A stretch of 39,322 nt of DNA, taken from positions 1-39,322 of the forward strand of contig JASLMY010000016.1 in assembly GCA_030746295.1 (NCBI GenBank), written 5' to 3'. Positions 24,619 to 33,280 of the stretch are shown here, in pieces. The stretch comes from Alphaproteobacteria bacterium (GTDB taxonomy: Bacteria; Pseudomonadota; Alphaproteobacteria; GCA-2731375). Within the stretch, counting starts at the first letter, position 1, and every line of letters begins with the position of its first letter. Below the pieces are notes generated by a model. The model had not been told where the DNA came from. It ran no database searches and saw only the letters and a program-made list of their open reading frames with translations. Position numbers and translations under genes: made by a program.

Positions 24619-25641
24619 ATGGCGTTGAAGTTGGGATTGATGGCGGGCTATTGGGGGGCGCGGCCGCCCGCCGACCTGATCGGCTGGGCCAAGCGGGCCG
24701 AGGCGCTCGGCTACTGGGGCTTCTTCACCGCCGAGGCCTACGGCTCCGATGCGCTGACGCCCTTGGCCTGGGTCGGCGCCCACACGACGCGGATCAAGCT
24801 CGGCACCGCCATCGTCCAACTCTCGGCCCGCACGCCGACGGCAACCGCGATGCACGCGCTGACGCTGGACCACCTGACGGGCGGTCGGATGATCCTGGGC
24901 CTCGGCGTCTCGGGCCCGCAGGTGGTCGAGGGCTGGTACGGCCAGCCCTTCGCCAAGCCGCTGGCCCGGACGCGGGAATACATCGCCGTCATCCGCCAGG
25001 TTCTGGCCCGCGAGACCCCGGTCCAGAGCCCCGGCCCCCACTATCCCATCCCCTATCCCGAGGACGCCGCCGGCTCCTGGGGCCTGGGCAAGCCCTTGAA
25101 GCCGATCACGCATCCGCTACGAGCCGATCTACCGATCTTTCTCGGCGCCGAGGGGCCGAAGAATGTCGCCATGGCGGCGGAGATCTGCGATGGCTGGTAT
25201 CCGCTCTACTATGCGCCCGAGCGCGAGGAGGTCTATGCCCAGGCGATCGCCGGCCGTGGGCCCGGTTTCGAAATCCTCTATCCGATGCAGATGCACGTCA
25301 CCGACGACCTCGAGGCCGGCCGGCTGGAAGTGAAGCAGAACTTGGCTCTCTACGTCGGCGGCATGGGGGCGCGGGACCGCAACTTCCACAACGAGCTGGT
25401 GGTGCGGCTCGGCTACGGCGAAGCGGCGAAGCGGATCCAGGATCTCTACCTCGACGGCAAGAAGGCCGAGGCGGTGGCGGCCGTGCCCGACGAACTCGTG
25501 GACGAGATCGCCCTCGTGGGGCCCAAGGACCGGATCAAGCAGCGCCTCGCTGCCTGGCACGACAGCGCCGTCACCGGCCTTTTGGTCTGGCCCAAGTCGG
25601 ACGCCGACCTCGCCAGCTTCGCCGAGCTGGTCCTGGAGTGA
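24619..25641 (+). CDS. LLM-class (F420-type, Rv3520c-like) oxidoreductase
   Basis: 340 residues in a luciferase-like barrel. Diagnostic blocks are LGLMAGYWGARPP, AEAYGSDALTPLAWVGAHTT, RIKLGTAIVQLSARTPTATA, LDHLTGGRMILGLGVSGPQV, FLGAEGPKNVAMAAEICDGW and GPKDRIKQRLAAW. They fit the F420-dependent Rv3520c family described mainly in actinobacteria. Use of F420 rather than FMN is inferred from family only; no F420 biosynthesis gene is in the window. GAGAGGAGGGTCGAAG precedes the ATG. It is convergent with the lyase gene. Confidence 0.88.
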   Translation: MALKLGLMAGYWGARPPADLIGWAKRAEALGYWGFFTAEAYGSDALTPLAWVGAHTTRIKLGTAIVQLSARTPTATAMHALTLDHLTGGRMILGLGVSGPQVVEGWYGQPFAKPLARTREYIAVIRQVLARETPVQSPGPHYPIPYPEDAAGSWGLGKPLKPITHPLRADLPIFLGAEGPKNVAMAAEICDGWYPLYYAPEREEVYAQAIAGRGPGFEILYPMQMHVTDDLEAGRLEVKQNLALYVGGMGARDRNFHNELVVRLGYGEAAKRIQDLYLDGKKAEAVAAVPDELVDEIALVGPKDRIKQRLAAWHDSAVTGLLVWPKSDADLASFAELVLE

Positions 25642-25654
25642 GGCTCGGCGCCGC

Positions 25655-26491
25655 TCAAGCCTTGTCAATGGCGTTGAGCAGGTATTTGCGGTCCAGCACC
25701 GTGGCCGTCCAGCCGAAGCTGCCGGCGTCCCGCATCTCCTCGGCGGCGTTCCGAAGATAGCCGTAGCAGGCGTGGAAGAGGGCGCCGCCGATGCTGATCC
25801 GCTTGACCCCGGCCTCGGCCAGGCGGGCGACGGTCAGCGGCGTGTCGCGCCGGCCGACGACGACGTTGAGCGGCCCGTCGACTTCCGCCGCCAGGCGGGC
25901 GATCTCCTCCGGCTCCTGCGGGCCCGGCGCGTAGAGGACGTCGGCCCCGGCCTCGCGATAGGCGTTCAGGCGCCGGACCGACTCGGCAAAGGCGTTCTCG
26001 ACCCCGGCGAGGAAGCATTCGGCGCGGCCGGTCAGCACGTAAGGGATGCCCGAGGCGTCGGCCGCCTCGCGGGCGGCGGCGATGCGCTCGGTGCCGAGCG
26101 TCAAGTCGTAGAGCGGCTTCGAGGGGTCGCCGGTGTAGTCCTCGATGCCGCCGCCGGCCATGCCGGCGGCGATCGACTGGCGGATCGTCTCGGCCACGTC
26201 CTCCGGGCTGTCGCCGTAGCCGTTTTCCAGGTCGCCGTTCACCGGCAGGTCGACCGCTTGGGCGATCAAGCCGAAATCGCGGATCATGTCCTCGCGCGGC
26301 ACGTGGTAGTCCCAGTCGGTAGTGCCGTTGGCGTAGTTGGTGCCCGCACTGGTCGTCGCCAGGGCCTCGAAGCCGGCGGCGGCCAGCAACAGCGCGCTGC
26401 CTCGGTCCCAGGCGTTCGGCATCACGAAGATGCCGTCGCGCTCGTGCAGCGCCCGAAACGCCTCGGCCTTGGCCTTGATATCCGTCTCCAT
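25655..26491 (-). CDS. Isocitrate lyase/PEP mutase-superfamily enzyme
   Basis: 278 residues. A TIM-barrel carbon-carbon or carbon-phosphorus lyase with magnesium-binding D87 and E89 in PVNGDLENGYGD and the preceding ATTSAGTNYANG block. The N-terminus (LHERDGIFVMPNAWDRGSAL) is common in this superfamily. The KKCGH catalytic motif of isocitrate/2-methylisocitrate lyase is absent (GRAECFLAG takes its place). Oxaloacetate decarboxylase- or PEP mutase-like chemistry is more likely than isocitrate cleavage, but the substrate is open. It stands alone, and the next gene on this strand ends 76 bases upstream. Confidence 0.87.
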   Translation of the reverse strand: METDIKAKAEAFRALHERDGIFVMPNAWDRGSALLLAAAGFEALATTSAGTNYANGTTDWDYHVPREDMIRDFGLIAQAVDLPVNGDLENGYGDSPEDVAETIRQSIAAGMAGGGIEDYTGDPSKPLYDLTLGTERIAAAREAADASGIPYVLTGRAECFLAGVENAFAESVRRLNAYREAGADVLYAPGPQEPEEIARLAAEVDGPLNVVVGRRDTPLTVARLAEAGVKRISIGGALFHACYGYLRNAAEEMRDAGSFGWTATVLDRKYLLNAIDKA

Positions 26492-26567
26492 CGTCTCCTC
26501 CCCTGATGGTCGTCCTTGGGCGTTACGATGGGGCCGGCGACGGCGGAGGGCAAGCCTCGGCCGGTGG

Positions 26568-29500
26568 TCAGGTTTCCTCCGCCGGGCCGTCCGCCGCCGT
26601 GGCCCGGTTCTGGCGCCAGAGGTTGACGCGCCCGACGCCCCACCACACCAGCAGGCCGAGGGCGATCACGAGTGCCAGCGACGAAGCCGGTATCGGCGTC
26701 GTGCCGAGATAGCCGATCGAGGCCACCAACACGGCGATGCCGAGGACGAGCGTCGCCACCGTGGCATTGCGCGAGAGCCGGAGCCGCCGGCTGCCGATGG
26801 CGACGATCCCGATCCAAAGCAGGATCGTGCCGACGAGGCTCGCCAGCAGCGCGAGCTGATCGGCCCCGGCCGAGGCATAGCGGATCGTGAAGGCCGCCGC
26901 TTCGGGCGACTGGTTGGCGTAGAGCTTCTCGAAGGCGAAGAGGATGCCCTGGGTCGGCACCGAGATGCGGAGCGGCTGCCCCATCTGCGCCCGCTGCGCC
27001 TCGCTCGCCCGGTCCAGGCTCTTCTGGGCGGCGCGGCGCGGGTTCGCCCAGCGGCCGCCGACGACCAGGTCCATCGTGCTGTCGGGGGCCTGGTAGCGGG
27101 GGCCCGTCGGCAGGAAGACGTTCCAGCGGCTGTGCGTCACCACCATGTCGGGCCGGGGCAGGTGGCTGGAGAGGCTGCCCAGCGTCGTCATCGGCGCCAT
27201 CGGGGTGGCGTAAACGATATCGACCGGGAAACCGGCGGCGGAGTTGATCATCTTGATCAGAACCGCGTCGCCGTTCCGGCCCTCGCCGTCGCCGGCAAAG
27301 GCCGGCTTCTCGGGCTTGCCGTCGACGAACACCGACCAGACCTTCGATCCCGCCGGCAGGCCCAGCCGCAGGAACTGCCGCCGGCTGTTGCGGACGTCGA
27401 GGCGCGCGGTGGTCACCGCCAGGCCGTCGCGGGTGAAGAGCGACGAGTAGACGGCCCGCTCGATCGCCGCCACCTGGACGTCGATCTCCTTGTGGCGGGT
27501 GATCTTGAGGGCCAGCGTGAAGGGCGGCTTGGCGTGCACGTAGCGAAAGGCCATCAGGATCGGGTTGGTGGTCTTGAGGACGAGCTGCTGCGGCAACTCG
27601 TTCAGGTCCAGGTTGGAGAGCCGGTCGGTACGGCTGGCGCTGACCTCGACCGCGGTCAGGGCCTCGACCGCGATCCGCCCGTGCTCGACCTCGGCCTCCA
27701 TCACCGAGATCGTCGGCACCACCGGCTCCGAGGCCTCGCCGTCCATGATCCGCTCATAGGCGACCTCGATGCGGAAGCGCCCCTCCATCTCGCGGGTGAA
27801 CTCCAGCGCGATGGTCTGGGCGCCGTCCTCGGCCTCGCGCACCTGCTGCGAGCGTAGCGAGGGGCCCGAGACGCCGAGCACGTTGACGTCGGCCGGCAGG
27901 CGCAGGATCAGCTCCATGATGGTGCCGGACTTGACGTCGATCTCGACCGTGGCCGAGCCCTTCATGGTGACGTCGCCGAGTGAGATCAGGGTGTCGACCT
28001 GGGCGTCGAACTTGCCCTGGCGGCGCTCCGGCGCCACCGTCTTCACCTCCAGCGTCGGCCGGGGCTCGGTGTATTTGTAGGTATGGGCTACGGTCATGGT
28101 GATCTGGTTGCGGACGAAGGCCGGCAACTGGTTCTCGCCGACGCGGCTGACGCCGGTCTCGGTCACCGGCTTCAGCGCCAGTTCCTGGCCCGACAGAAGC
28201 GCCACCATGCCGCGCTGGCGGTTGACCTTGTCGGCGCTCAGAAGCGGCACGGAGAAGCCCGCCTCCGGGTCGCCGCCGCCCAAGAGCCGCTCGTAGGCGA
28301 TCTCCAGGACGTACTCGCCTTTTTGCGCGACCTCGAGGAAGACGTTGATCCGCTTCCGCCCGGGCTCGTCCGAATCCGCGACCGCCCAATCCGACAAGCC
28401 GCCGCCGGGGGCGGTGATCCGGTTGACCTGGGTGTCCGCCGGGATTTCGAGCGTCAGCTGGTTGGTCTCGCCGTGCGAGATCTCGTAGACGATCGTGGCG
28501 CGGCCGTGCAGCACGCCTTCCTCCGCGTGGACGGCATGATAGAGGCTGGCGTTGGCCCGGAACGGCGCCCTCAGGTTCACCGGTATGGCGTCGGTCCAGC
28601 TGAAGGTGACGGCATCGCTCATGGGGATGAAGACGCTCGCCCGCGTGCCGTCGTCGGTCTCGCTGGTGACCACGTTGGCGCCGGGGCTGGCCTTGACGAC
28701 CTTGCGTCCCGGCAGCTCCAACTCGAAATGGGAGACCGGGATGCGGGGAATCTGAAGATGCGCCTGCGGCGGGCCGGCATCGTCGACCACCGGCACCTGG
28801 AAAGAGACCCGGACGTCGTGCATGCCGCGCCCGTCCAACAGCACGCCGAAGCGGCCGCCCTCTTCCAGCACCGTCGCCGCCTCGCCGTCGACGCGGATCT
28901 CGTTCAAGGTCACGGCGCTCGGCATCAGCGGCAGCGTCACCACCTCGTCCCGGAACATCTCGACCCGGAAATGGGCGGTCCAGACCATGGCGTCCTCTTT
29001 CAGGGCGCCCGTGTAGTCGGCCCGGCCGATGGCATAGGGGCGCTCGGCGGGTGCGCGCCAGGTGACTAGGATCGACGAGGTCGCCGGCACGCTGGCGGTG
29101 TAGTGCGTCCTGCCCTGGCGCTCGACCCGGCGGAGCTCGGTCGAGGGCACCACCGCCAGGTCGGCACCGACGCCGGGGAAGGTGAGGCCGAAGGTCGTCG
29201 CCGCCGCCACCGGCACCGGCAGGGGCAAGACGAAACCGCTCTCCGAGCGCTGGGCATCGACGCCATAGGCGAGCTGCATGGTGACGACGCCGGCCTTGTC
29301 GGTGCTCCAGGCCAGGCCTTCGGGCCCGTGCACCAACTGCACCGGGCGGCCGTTCGCGGTGGCGTGGCGGAGCACCGTGCCCGGTGGCAGGATCGGGACC
29401 AGGATCCACTCGTTCTCGAAGGTCTCGATGCGGATATTGACGTTGACCTGGGCGCTGAAGCGGCCCTCGAACTCGGCGATCCGCACCGTGACGTTCGACT

Positions 29501-29687
29501 GGCCGATGGCGTAAGCCGCCGGTGCCGACCTCGGCTCCTTGGAGAGCTGGTTCAGCATCTGGGTGTAGACGGGAAGCGGCACGGTGACCTGGCCCGTATC
29601 CGCCGGTGCGGCTTTCGTGGCCACCGATTCCGTCGCCATGGCGGCCGGCGCCAGCAGCAGGGCGATCCAGACTAGCAATGCTCTCAT
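26568..29687 (-). CDS. Large exported beta-rich membrane-anchored protein of unknown family
   Basis: 1039 residues, not recognised. A signal peptide covers about residues 1-18 (RALLVWIALLLAPAAMA). Some 900 residues rich in strand patterns follow, with repeated 'V-x-E-I-x-Y-E-R' elements (YVLEIAYERLLGG, RFRIEVAYERIMDG), as if made of several similar beta-sandwich units. The C-terminus has three hydrophobic helices at about 944-965, 976-995 and 1003-1022, so most of the chain should face the periplasm or outside with a membrane anchor. It is the last gene in a unit with an ECF sigma factor and an anti-sigma/VWA protein, and starts 36 bases after that gene. A surface or envelope role regulated by that sigma factor is inference. 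Confidence 0.7.
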   Translation of the reverse strand: MRALLVWIALLLAPAAMATESVATKAAPADTGQVTVPLPVYTQMLNQLSKEPRSAPAAYAIGQSNVTVRIAEFEGRFSAQVNVNIRIETFENEWILVPILPPGTVLRHATANGRPVQLVHGPEGLAWSTDKAGVVTMQLAYGVDAQRSESGFVLPLPVPVAAATTFGLTFPGVGADLAVVPSTELRRVERQGRTHYTASVPATSSILVTWRAPAERPYAIGRADYTGALKEDAMVWTAHFRVEMFRDEVVTLPLMPSAVTLNEIRVDGEAATVLEEGGRFGVLLDGRGMHDVRVSFQVPVVDDAGPPQAHLQIPRIPVSHFELELPGRKVVKASPGANVVTSETDDGTRASVFIPMSDAVTFSWTDAIPVNLRAPFRANASLYHAVHAEEGVLHGRATIVYEISHGETNQLTLEIPADTQVNRITAPGGGLSDWAVADSDEPGRKRINVFLEVAQKGEYVLEIAYERLLGGGDPEAGFSVPLLSADKVNRQRGMVALLSGQELALKPVTETGVSRVGENQLPAFVRNQITMTVAHTYKYTEPRPTLEVKTVAPERRQGKFDAQVDTLISLGDVTMKGSATVEIDVKSGTIMELILRLPADVNVLGVSGPSLRSQQVREAEDGAQTIALEFTREMEGRFRIEVAYERIMDGEASEPVVPTISVMEAEVEHGRIAVEALTAVEVSASRTDRLSNLDLNELPQQLVLKTTNPILMAFRYVHAKPPFTLALKITRHKEIDVQVAAIERAVYSSLFTRDGLAVTTARLDVRNSRRQFLRLGLPAGSKVWSVFVDGKPEKPAFAGDGEGRNGDAVLIKMINSAAGFPVDIVYATPMAPMTTLGSLSSHLPRPDMVVTHSRWNVFLPTGPRYQAPDSTMDLVVGGRWANPRRAAQKSLDRASEAQRAQMGQPLRISVPTQGILFAFEKLYANQSPEAAAFTIRYASAGADQLALLASLVGTILLWIGIVAIGSRRLRLSRNATVATLVLGIAVLVASIGYLGTTPIPASSLALVIALGLLVWWGVGRVNLWRQNRATAADGPAEET

Positions 29688-29723
29688 CTCACTATCCTCT
29701 CCAGGGCCTCGGGCGAGGGCGCC

Positions 29724-32471
29724 TCACTTCCGTCTGCTGTGCAGCTTCGAGAAGGCCGCATAGCGCAGGGAATCCGCCAGGTAGCGGCGTTGTACGGGGT
29801 CGGTCGCCTGGGGCGAGCCGAGAACCCTCAGATAGCCGGCCAGCGCGGCCTCGTCGGCGGCGAGATCGCCATCCGTCGACCAGCCCTCGACCTCGAAGCG
29901 CAAGCCGCGGACCAGGGCCTTGAGGCGGGCGATCATCGCCGCCGCCTCCGCCGTTCGGCCGGCCTCGAAATAGTCTCCGTAGCGCCGAGCCTCGCGGGCC
30001 AGCTCATAGGCCAGCAGGTTCTTCAAGACGTTCCGCTCCAGCGGTCCGGCGGGCCGCTCGCCGGCAGGGATCGTCAGCCGGGCATGGGCGACGCCGTTCT
30101 TGAGGAAGACGACGTCCTTGTAGCGTGCCGTCACGTCGGCGATCGGGCCCGGCCGCTCGGCCACCACATCCAGCAAGACGACGTGCGAGTCGCCGGCGTA
30201 GAAGTTGGGGATGACGATCTGGATGCCCTCTTCGTCGGCACCGCGGTCGGCCGTGATGCCGAGGTTGCGGGCCAGGCGGCGGTCGATGGCGCGCTCGGCC
30301 TCGCGGACGCGCGCGGCCTGTGGTGCATCCAGGCGTCGCGAGCCCAAGACGTCGACGAGCTTGACCCCAGGTGCCAGGCGGATCCGCAAGCGCACGGCGC
30401 GGGCGACGGCACGGCTCGCCGCGTGCAGCTCGCGGTCGACCAACTCCTCGGCTTCGGCGGCCGCGGCCAGGACGCGGCGGTTGCCCTGGCCGGCGGCAAC
30501 CAGACGATCGACTTGGGCGGTCGCAACCCCCGAGCCCAGGCAGATGACGCTCGTCGGCAGGCCGCCGACGGCGTTCTCGTGCGCGATGCGCTCAAGGGCC
30601 GCGAATGGTTCGGCAATCGACGATCCGGTCGCCAGCACCAAGAGGCTCGCGCCCAGGACGGCGTCCTCGGCCGCACTTTCCCTGACGCTGGCCGCCGCCA
30701 TAGAGACCGCCTCGACCAGGCTGGTCGCGGGCCCGACGCGCTCGCCATCGGCAGCGGCGAAGAGCCGCGCCATCGCCACCTTCAGGGGGCCGTGGCGGAA
30801 CGAGTCGGGTGCCACGACCATGCCGCCCGAGGGGCCGGCAACGGTCAGCGAGAACCGGTCGCCCGGCTGGCGGGCCCGCTCCAACGCCTCGACCAGGGCA
30901 CGGATGCGGGGGCCCAGCGTGCGGTCGCTCTTGTCCCTGAGATCGACCACGAGGCCGACGTTCATGGCCGGGCGATGGCCGCCGCGCCTGGCCGCGCCCT
31001 TGAGGCCGACCTGGACGCGGAGCCGGGTCGGCCCCTGGATGCTGGCGACGTCGGCGTTCAGTTGGAGGGTCAGCGCCGCCGCCTCGGGCGGATCGAAGAG
31101 CTGCGTCACCGGCCGCACCGATTGCTCCAGGCTGGCCGGGCGGCCGAGCTGGCGGCGGTCCCAGGCGCCGAGCCGGCTCGCCAAGAGATGCATGTCGGGA
31201 TCGCCGGGGACGTAGCTGTTCGACCAGTAGCCGGTCGCCTCCTGGAAGCTCGGGCCCTCGACGGCCGAAATCCGCCTGAGGAAAGCGCGGGCCTCGCCAC
31301 GCGCCTGCTCGGGCGAATTCGCGGCGGCCAGGTTTCGCCGCTGGCCGTAGCGACGGCTCGCCGAGTCCTTGGCGACGGACGAGGACGGCTCGCTAGCCCG
31401 TGGCCGTTGGGCGGCCTCGCGGTCCGCGGCCTTGTCGTCGCCCAGCCGGCGGTGTCGGGCGTCTTCGGGCGTCGCCGCCAGCCGGCGTTTCTTGGTGACG
31501 GGGGCCGGCTTCGCGGTCGCGGACTTCGCGGCCTCGCCGACGGTCGTCAGCTTGTCGGCAAGACCCTTGTGCCGCCCGCTCTCGCGCAGCATGCCGGCGC
31601 CCCCGGCCCTCTGCCCGCGCACCGTCGTCCTGGCTTCGGCCTCCGCGTTGGCCTTCCGCTCGAAAGCATCGGAACGATCCGAGCTGGCGCCGGTGCCGGC
31701 GTGGTAGCGGTTCTCCGCCTGGTTCTTGCCGCCCAGGAGTCGCCTTGCCGTCGCCGGCTTCTTCTGCAGGTCGGCCAAGCGGGCGTTGCCGGTCCCTTGG
31801 TTGCGGAGGGCCATATCGGGCTTGGCCTTCTGCTTCGCGGGTGCCGTCTGCATCTGCAAGCGGGCGACGATCTCGGCTTCCTTGCCGATCCGCACCTGTT
31901 CAGGCCGGGCCTCGTCCCTGGCTTGACCTTCGGCGACATCCGCGTCGGCGTAGGCCCCCTGTGGCTGCGTCTGATTTGCCTCCAGCCGCCCGCCGACGCT
32001 GTCGAGCTCGCTCTTGCGGAAGGCGAACCGCTCGCCCGAGGTCGGCGCCGGCGCGTCGACGATCGCCTCGGTCATCGGCGCCTCGGCGACCATCTTATTG
32101 GACCAACCGAAGTCGACGCCGGCCTCGAAGCTCGGCAGCTGCAAGAGGCTATAGCTCAAATTCAGGCCGGCCAGCATGACGACCGAAGCCGCCAGCGCGG
32201 CGGCGGTTTGGCGGCGGCCGACACCGGCCGTGGCCGACCCCCGGTCCTGATGCACCGCCCGGCGCACCGCCGCCAGGCTGGCGGCCGCCACGGCCTCGGG
32301 CGCGTCGTGCTCGGGCAGCGCCGCGAGGCCTGAGTCGAGCCGGGCGAGCGCTTCGGCGATAGCGGTGCAGTCGACGCAACCGTCGAGGTGACGGGCGAGC
32401 TCGGCCTCGGCCCGGACCGTCTGGATGCCGCCTTCCGCCAGGAGGCCCTGGACCTGGTCACAGATGCTCAT
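29724..32471 (-). CDS. Anti-sigma zinc-finger / membrane / VWA-domain fusion protein
   Basis: 915 residues. The N-terminus has H28-x3-C32-x2-C35 (ARHLDGCVDC), with C4, as in anti-sigma zinc-finger domains. One membrane helix is at about 89-111 (ALAASVVMLAGLNLSYSLL). Residues 150-400 form a long hydrophilic K/R/A/Q-rich linker. A YfbK-like segment (YWSNSYVPGDPDM, 415-427) leads to a VWA domain from about 502. The rest, to 915, resembles the C-terminal region of YfbK-type proteins. The metal site is degenerate: D510-L-R-D-K instead of DxSxS. The start overlaps the sigma-factor stop by 14 bases. It is probably the cognate anti-sigma factor with an exterior sensor. Confidence 0.75.
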   Translation of the reverse strand: MSICDQVQGLLAEGGIQTVRAEAELARHLDGCVDCTAIAEALARLDSGLAALPEHDAPEAVAAASLAAVRRAVHQDRGSATAGVGRRQTAAALAASVVMLAGLNLSYSLLQLPSFEAGVDFGWSNKMVAEAPMTEAIVDAPAPTSGERFAFRKSELDSVGGRLEANQTQPQGAYADADVAEGQARDEARPEQVRIGKEAEIVARLQMQTAPAKQKAKPDMALRNQGTGNARLADLQKKPATARRLLGGKNQAENRYHAGTGASSDRSDAFERKANAEAEARTTVRGQRAGGAGMLRESGRHKGLADKLTTVGEAAKSATAKPAPVTKKRRLAATPEDARHRRLGDDKAADREAAQRPRASEPSSSVAKDSASRRYGQRRNLAAANSPEQARGEARAFLRRISAVEGPSFQEATGYWSNSYVPGDPDMHLLASRLGAWDRRQLGRPASLEQSVRPVTQLFDPPEAAALTLQLNADVASIQGPTRLRVQVGLKGAARRGGHRPAMNVGLVVDLRDKSDRTLGPRIRALVEALERARQPGDRFSLTVAGPSGGMVVAPDSFRHGPLKVAMARLFAAADGERVGPATSLVEAVSMAAASVRESAAEDAVLGASLLVLATGSSIAEPFAALERIAHENAVGGLPTSVICLGSGVATAQVDRLVAAGQGNRRVLAAAAEAEELVDRELHAASRAVARAVRLRIRLAPGVKLVDVLGSRRLDAPQAARVREAERAIDRRLARNLGITADRGADEEGIQIVIPNFYAGDSHVVLLDVVAERPGPIADVTARYKDVVFLKNGVAHARLTIPAGERPAGPLERNVLKNLLAYELAREARRYGDYFEAGRTAEAAAMIARLKALVRGLRFEVEGWSTDGDLAADEAALAGYLRVLGSPQATDPVQRRYLADSLRYAAFSKLHSRRK

Positions 32472-33135
32472 GGTCCCCTCCGCTCGCTTCGGCCGCGGCC
32501 TCGCGCCGCAGCATCGCCCGGGCCAGCCCCAGCCGGGCGCGGCGCAGATGCGTCTTCACGGTGTTGAGCGGCAGCTCCAGGGCCTCGGCGACGTCTCGCT
32601 GGGCCAAGCCGGCGATCGTCACCAGGACCAGCACCTGACGCTGCATCGCCGGCAGCGCCGCCATCTCGGCTTCCAGCCAGGCGACGGTCTCGCGCGCCTC
32701 GAGAACCCGTTCCGGCCCCGGCACGGGGTCCAGCGCCTCCGCCAGATCTTCGTCGGCGGAGACCAGGCTCGCATCGGGGCTGTCGCGAAAATGGTTGCGT
32801 ACCGTGTTGGCGGCGATGGTGAAGAGCCAGGGCGCCAGTGGACGCGCCGGCTGGTAGCGCGCCGCGGCCTGATGGATTTTGAGAACGATGCTTTGAAAGA
32901 GGTCGTCCCGCTCCGCTTCTCGAACGCCGGAGCGGACGAGGTAGCCGTAGAGGGGCCGGCGATAGGCGGCGAGAAGGGCGGCAAAGGCCGTTTCGTCGCC
33001 GCGGCAATGGCGCGTCAGCCAACCCCGTTCCTCCAGGTCCACGACCGGCCGGGCCGCCGCAGGCGCTTCACTTTGGGCGTCGCTCGTTCCTGCCGGCATG
33101 GGATCCGATCTCTGAGCCGCTTCCGCCGTCCTCAT
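32458..33135 (-). CDS. ECF-family RNA polymerase sigma factor
   Basis: 225 residues from the ATG at 33133-33135 (a second ATG at 33099 gives 213 residues). Region 2 contains FAALLAAYRRPLYGYLVRSG, then DLFQSIVLKIHQ and WLFTIAANTVRNHFRD. Region 4 contains ALPAMQRQVLVLV and GLAQRDVAEALELPLNTVKT plus HLRRARLGLARAM. No sigma1.1 or region 3, as in ECF factors. Upstream of the first ATG there is no clear Shine-Dalgarno. It is first in the unit and overlaps the anti-sigma/VWA gene by 14 bases. The expected role is to direct transcription of this unit and possibly others under envelope signals. Confidence 0.85.
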   Translation of the reverse strand: MRTAEAAQRSDPMPAGTSDAQSEAPAAARPVVDLEERGWLTRHCRGDETAFAALLAAYRRPLYGYLVRSGVREAERDDLFQSIVLKIHQAAARYQPARPLAPWLFTIAANTVRNHFRDSPDASLVSADEDLAEALDPVPGPERVLEARETVAWLEAEMAALPAMQRQVLVLVTIAGLAQRDVAEALELPLNTVKTHLRRARLGLARAMLRREAAAEASGGDHEHL

Positions 33136-33158
33136 GTGAAGCAGTACCCCATGAGGGC

Positions 33159-33171
33159 GTGAAAGTTTCAC
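33159..33171. promoter_or_regulatory. Palindrome GTGAAA-G-TTTCAC upstream of the sigma gene
   Basis: A perfect inverted repeat with 6-base arms lies 24 bases before the sigma-factor ATG. On the minus strand it reads GTGAAACTTTCAC; the GAAACTT resembles the -35 'GGAACTT' of ECF promoters, and GGTACT (33143-33148) 16 bases on may be a -10. It may be an autoregulated promoter or an operator. Confidence 0.35.
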
Positions 33172-33187
33172 TTTGGATACAAAATAC

Positions 33188-33202
33188 GGTCGAAATTTGA
33201 CC
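33188..33202. promoter_or_regulatory. Quasi-palindrome GGTCGAAATTTGACC in the same gap
   Basis: The arms GGTCxAA and TTxGACC mirror each other around one base. It lies in the 145-base gap between the sigma operon (minus) and the 53-residue gene (plus), 16 bases from the neighbouring palindrome, and could be a regulator site for either direction. No known regulator is assigned. Confidence 0.3.
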
Positions 33203-33280
33203 GACCGAGATGGACGTCGCGATCGTCGAGGCCCGCCGAAACCCTTTGCATCGCGGTCCGAGGGCGCGGAAGATGGCGCC

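Noticed and set aside
29739..32333. An 864-codon open frame on the plus strand opposite the anti-sigma/VWA gene
   Set aside because: No domain motif, and its composition is typical of an antisense shadow. The opposite strand has a signal-anchored, motif-bearing gene with good overlap to its neighbours.
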